Positions 32,225 to 34,094 of a stretch of DNA of 34,094 bases are shown here, one piece after another. This DNA is from JBCCFX01 sp039029515 (GTDB lineage: Bacteria; Planctomycetota; Phycisphaerae; Phycisphaerales; SM1A02), in assembly GCA_039029515.1 (NCBI GenBank), contig JBCCFX010000009.1, positions 1 to 34,094 on the forward strand, given 5' to 3'. The notes below the pieces were generated by a model. The model did no database searches and was not told the origin of the DNA. It worked only from the letters and a program-made list of their open reading frames with translations. The position numbers and the translations under genes are program-made. Within the stretch, counting starts at the first letter, position 1. Each line of letters begins with the position of its first letter.

Positions 32225-33751
32225 ATGGCGAACGTCGACAAATCAGGCGATAGACACGATACAACGTTGGACTACTCCGACGTCAGTATCACTCCTGACG
32301 ACCACCGAGATGCCACAAGCCATGCCATGCTTCGAACGTTGTTTGAAACAGCGGGCGACAGTATCTTTCTGCTCCGGTTCGAAGGTGAGGAACTTCGTTT
32401 TCTCGACTGCAATCCGCGGGCTCCGGAGATGTTCGGCTTGCCGCGCGAAGAGATCATCGGACGTTCGCCGGCTGATCCACTGTTGTCACCGCATATACAG
32501 CCCGGCGGTTCCACGTCCGCGGAACTGGCCGCGACAGTCGTTCGAGCAGCGCTCGAAGGGACACCACAGCAGTTTGCGTGGGATCACTATCGCGGCGATG
32601 GATCCCTGTTCCATTGTGAGGTGACACTGAATCGCCTCGTTGTCGGTGATACGCTGTATGTACAGGCCATTACGCGCGACATCACAGATCGCGTCGCGGC
32701 CGAGAAAACTCGAGCCGCCAGCGATGAGAAGTATCGAACGCTCTTCGAGGCCGCAGGCGATGCCATTTTCGTGATGGACCTGACGGATGAGGGGCCGATC
32801 TTCATTGACTGTAATTCCGTTGCGTGCGAGTTCTTCGGCCGGCAACGCGGTGAATTGATCGGCATGTCACCCGCTGATACGAGTTTGTCACCAATGTTCC
32901 AGACGGACGGGACACCATCCGCGCAGGTCGCCGAGTCCATGGTCACAGCAGCTCTTGCGGGCACGCCACAACGATTCGAGTGGGATCATATTCGCAGTGA
33001 CGGCACGCCGTTCATCACCGAAGTCACGCTCAATCGTCTTGACCTTGGTGATCACGTCTATGTCCAGGCAATTACACGAGACATTACCGCCCGCAAGCAG
33101 TCGCAAGCATTCGAGCGCCTGATGCGAAACGAACTTGATCATCGCGTGCGGAACAATATGAGCACGATTCAATCGCTCATCGCCATGACCGGATCGGCCA
33201 GCGCCACAAAAGATGAATTGCAGGGCAAACTGACCGGCCGAATTCACGCGCTGACCGCGGTTCAGGATCAACTCGCGGCTCGCAACTGGCGTGGCGTGGG
33301 CATGCACAAACTCGCTGAGGACACACTCGCCATTCTGGCCCCTGAAGAGCTCAGGCGACTGTCCACGCATGGCCCCGACCTCGCACTACCCGCAAGCGTC
33401 GCCGGCCCAATTGCCATGTGCCTGAACGAGTTTGCTTCCAATGCCATTCGTCACGGTGCGCTCTGCGCCACTGAGGGCACCATCGAAGTGTATTGGGAAC
33501 GCCGAGGTGAGACCGTCGAACTGCATTGGCAGGAACATGGCCTGCACCGTGCCGTCATGCCAGAGATCCGCGAAGGCCGCGGACTCGCGCTCGTCCGAGG
33601 CTTCGTCGAGCATCAGCTTGGTGGCGTCTTCAAATGCCACCCGCAACCACATGGACTGCTCCATACGATTGAAGTGCCGCTGCGCGAATCGACCTATATC
33701 ACCGAGCGCCACCCTGACTCGCCCGACGCAGACCGCTGTAGACAACGGTGA
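32225..33751 (+). CDS. PAS-PAS-HWE family histidine kinase
   Basis: A soluble 508-residue kinase. Two PAS domains (~30-155 and ~165-285) are tandem duplicates: FETAGDSIFLLRFEGEELRF against FEAAGDAIFVMDLTDEGPIF, and both end YVQAITRDIT. The kinase core has the HWE-type H box NELDHRVRNNMSTIQSL, N box NEFASNAIRHGAL and VELHWQEHG, with the Trp-Glu that names the family. Such kinases sense redox, light or small molecules via PAS; no Cys signature of LOV domains is seen. No response regulator is adjacent, so the partner lies elsewhere. Start 32225 is conservative; TTG 32210, 13 bases after AGGAGG, would add 5 residues. Confidence 0.92.
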   Translation: MANVDKSGDRHDTTLDYSDVSITPDDHRDATSHAMLRTLFETAGDSIFLLRFEGEELRFLDCNPRAPEMFGLPREEIIGRSPADPLLSPHIQPGGSTSAELAATVVRAALEGTPQQFAWDHYRGDGSLFHCEVTLNRLVVGDTLYVQAITRDITDRVAAEKTRAASDEKYRTLFEAAGDAIFVMDLTDEGPIFIDCNSVACEFFGRQRGELIGMSPADTSLSPMFQTDGTPSAQVAESMVTAALAGTPQRFEWDHIRSDGTPFITEVTLNRLDLGDHVYVQAITRDITARKQSQAFERLMRNELDHRVRNNMSTIQSLIAMTGSASATKDELQGKLTGRIHALTAVQDQLAARNWRGVGMHKLAEDTLAILAPEELRRLSTHGPDLALPASVAGPIAMCLNEFASNAIRHGALCATEGTIEVYWERRGETVELHWQEHGLHRAVMPEIREGRGLALVRGFVEHQLGGVFKCHPQPHGLLHTIEVPLRESTYITERHPDSPDADRCRQR

Positions 33752-33787
33752 TGGTGACGCTGCCTATTCGAGTGCAACCAGGCCGCC

Positions 33788-34027
33788 TCACGCACCCTCG
33801 CCGAACATGATGAGAATTGCCTCGGTCGCTTCATCAGTGTCATTCCACCATTTGTGCGCGACGTTGGCAGGGATGAACACTGTATTGCCTGCCGGCAGCG
33901 AGACGCGAGCACCATCGACTTCGCCTTCAGTCGTGCCCTTTGTCGCCACGACCAGCATCGGGAACGGTGCGGCCATTTCCTGCGCACTGTCTCGAACGCG
34001 CTCACCCGGTTCGACGCAGATACTCAC
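33788..34027 (-). CDS. Short cupin-like protein, possibly truncated
   Basis: A 79-residue protein with a GTG start and an in-frame TGA 15 bases upstream. The C-terminal half holds the second cupin motif, LPAGNTVFIPANVAHKWWN (GxxxxxPxxxxH...N). The first motif, normally HxHxxxxE, is not visible: the region reads VEPGERVRDSAQEM, so the usual metal-binding His pair is missing. It is shorter than most single-domain cupins (about 100-115), hence either a truncated gene or a degenerate, metal-free fold. A role in sugar or small-molecule binding cannot be claimed. It converges on the kinase gene. Confidence 0.6.
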   Translation of the reverse strand: MSICVEPGERVRDSAQEMAAPFPMLVVATKGTTEGEVDGARVSLPAGNTVFIPANVAHKWWNDTDEATEAILIMFGEGA

Positions 34028-34094
34028 TTTTACTGTGCTTCAGGTCGCTGTCTGTTCGCCTATGATACCCGTCACCTGGAATCACCACTCTGGC

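Noticed and set aside
1..34094. CRISPR arrays, insertion sequences, prophage or integration signs
   Set aside because: No regularly spaced repeats, transposase, integrase or phage genes were found; the only tRNA is intact with no flanking direct repeat or integrase.

Overview
The window is chromosomal DNA of about 57-60% GC from what looks like a bacterium of the phylum Planctomycetota, probably of the Phycisphaerae type. No marker gene proves this. The inference rests on a PilT/GspE/CvpA cluster with oversized membrane proteins, zinc-ribbon membrane proteins, a secreted protein with a C-terminal Asp/Asn-rich calcium-binding-like tail, and many start codons without a Shine-Dalgarno sequence.

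Layout. 1-4819 (+): an SPFH/band 7 protein, a terminator, a stand-alone GroES-like protein, aroA (shikimate pathway) and an MsbA-type ABC exporter. 4934-5662 (-): a coiled-coil protein with a C-terminal membrane anchor. 5740-8389 (+): a three-gene importer with 4-base overlaps (lipoprotein, FecCD-type permease, ATPase), probably for cobalamin or a ferric siderophore. 8412-9173 (+): a charged, probably disordered protein with one membrane segment. 9254-12288 (+): an M24 aminopeptidase, then accB and accC (fatty acid synthesis). 16864-12301 (-): PilT, a membrane-anchored GspE-like protein whose ATPase motifs are all eroded, and a very large CvpA-family protein. 17236-18708 (+): guaB, followed by tRNA-Val(GAC) and its terminator. 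23031-18942 (-): an exported vWA protein, a strong terminator, then an OmpR-type response regulator and histidine kinase overlapping by 4 bases.

23196-32090 is accessory: small genes of unknown role, a YwqK/MORN-like gene broken by an in-frame TAG, a lower-GC secreted Cys-rich protein with two hairpins in its leader, a STAS protein divergent from a membrane protein, a GNAT acetyltransferase, a zinc-ribbon membrane protein, a short-chain dehydrogenase with a signal peptide, and two further unknowns. The window closes with a PAS-PAS-HWE histidine kinase (+) and a short cupin (-).

The most notable regional signal is that many starts without a Shine-Dalgarno carry a -10-like TAnnnT hexamer 5-11 bases upstream of the ATG, as expected for leaderless or nearly leaderless mRNAs. 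This pattern also settles several start codons and exposes a probable frameshift at 23196-23264. I saw no CRISPR array, insertion sequence, prophage or replication origin.
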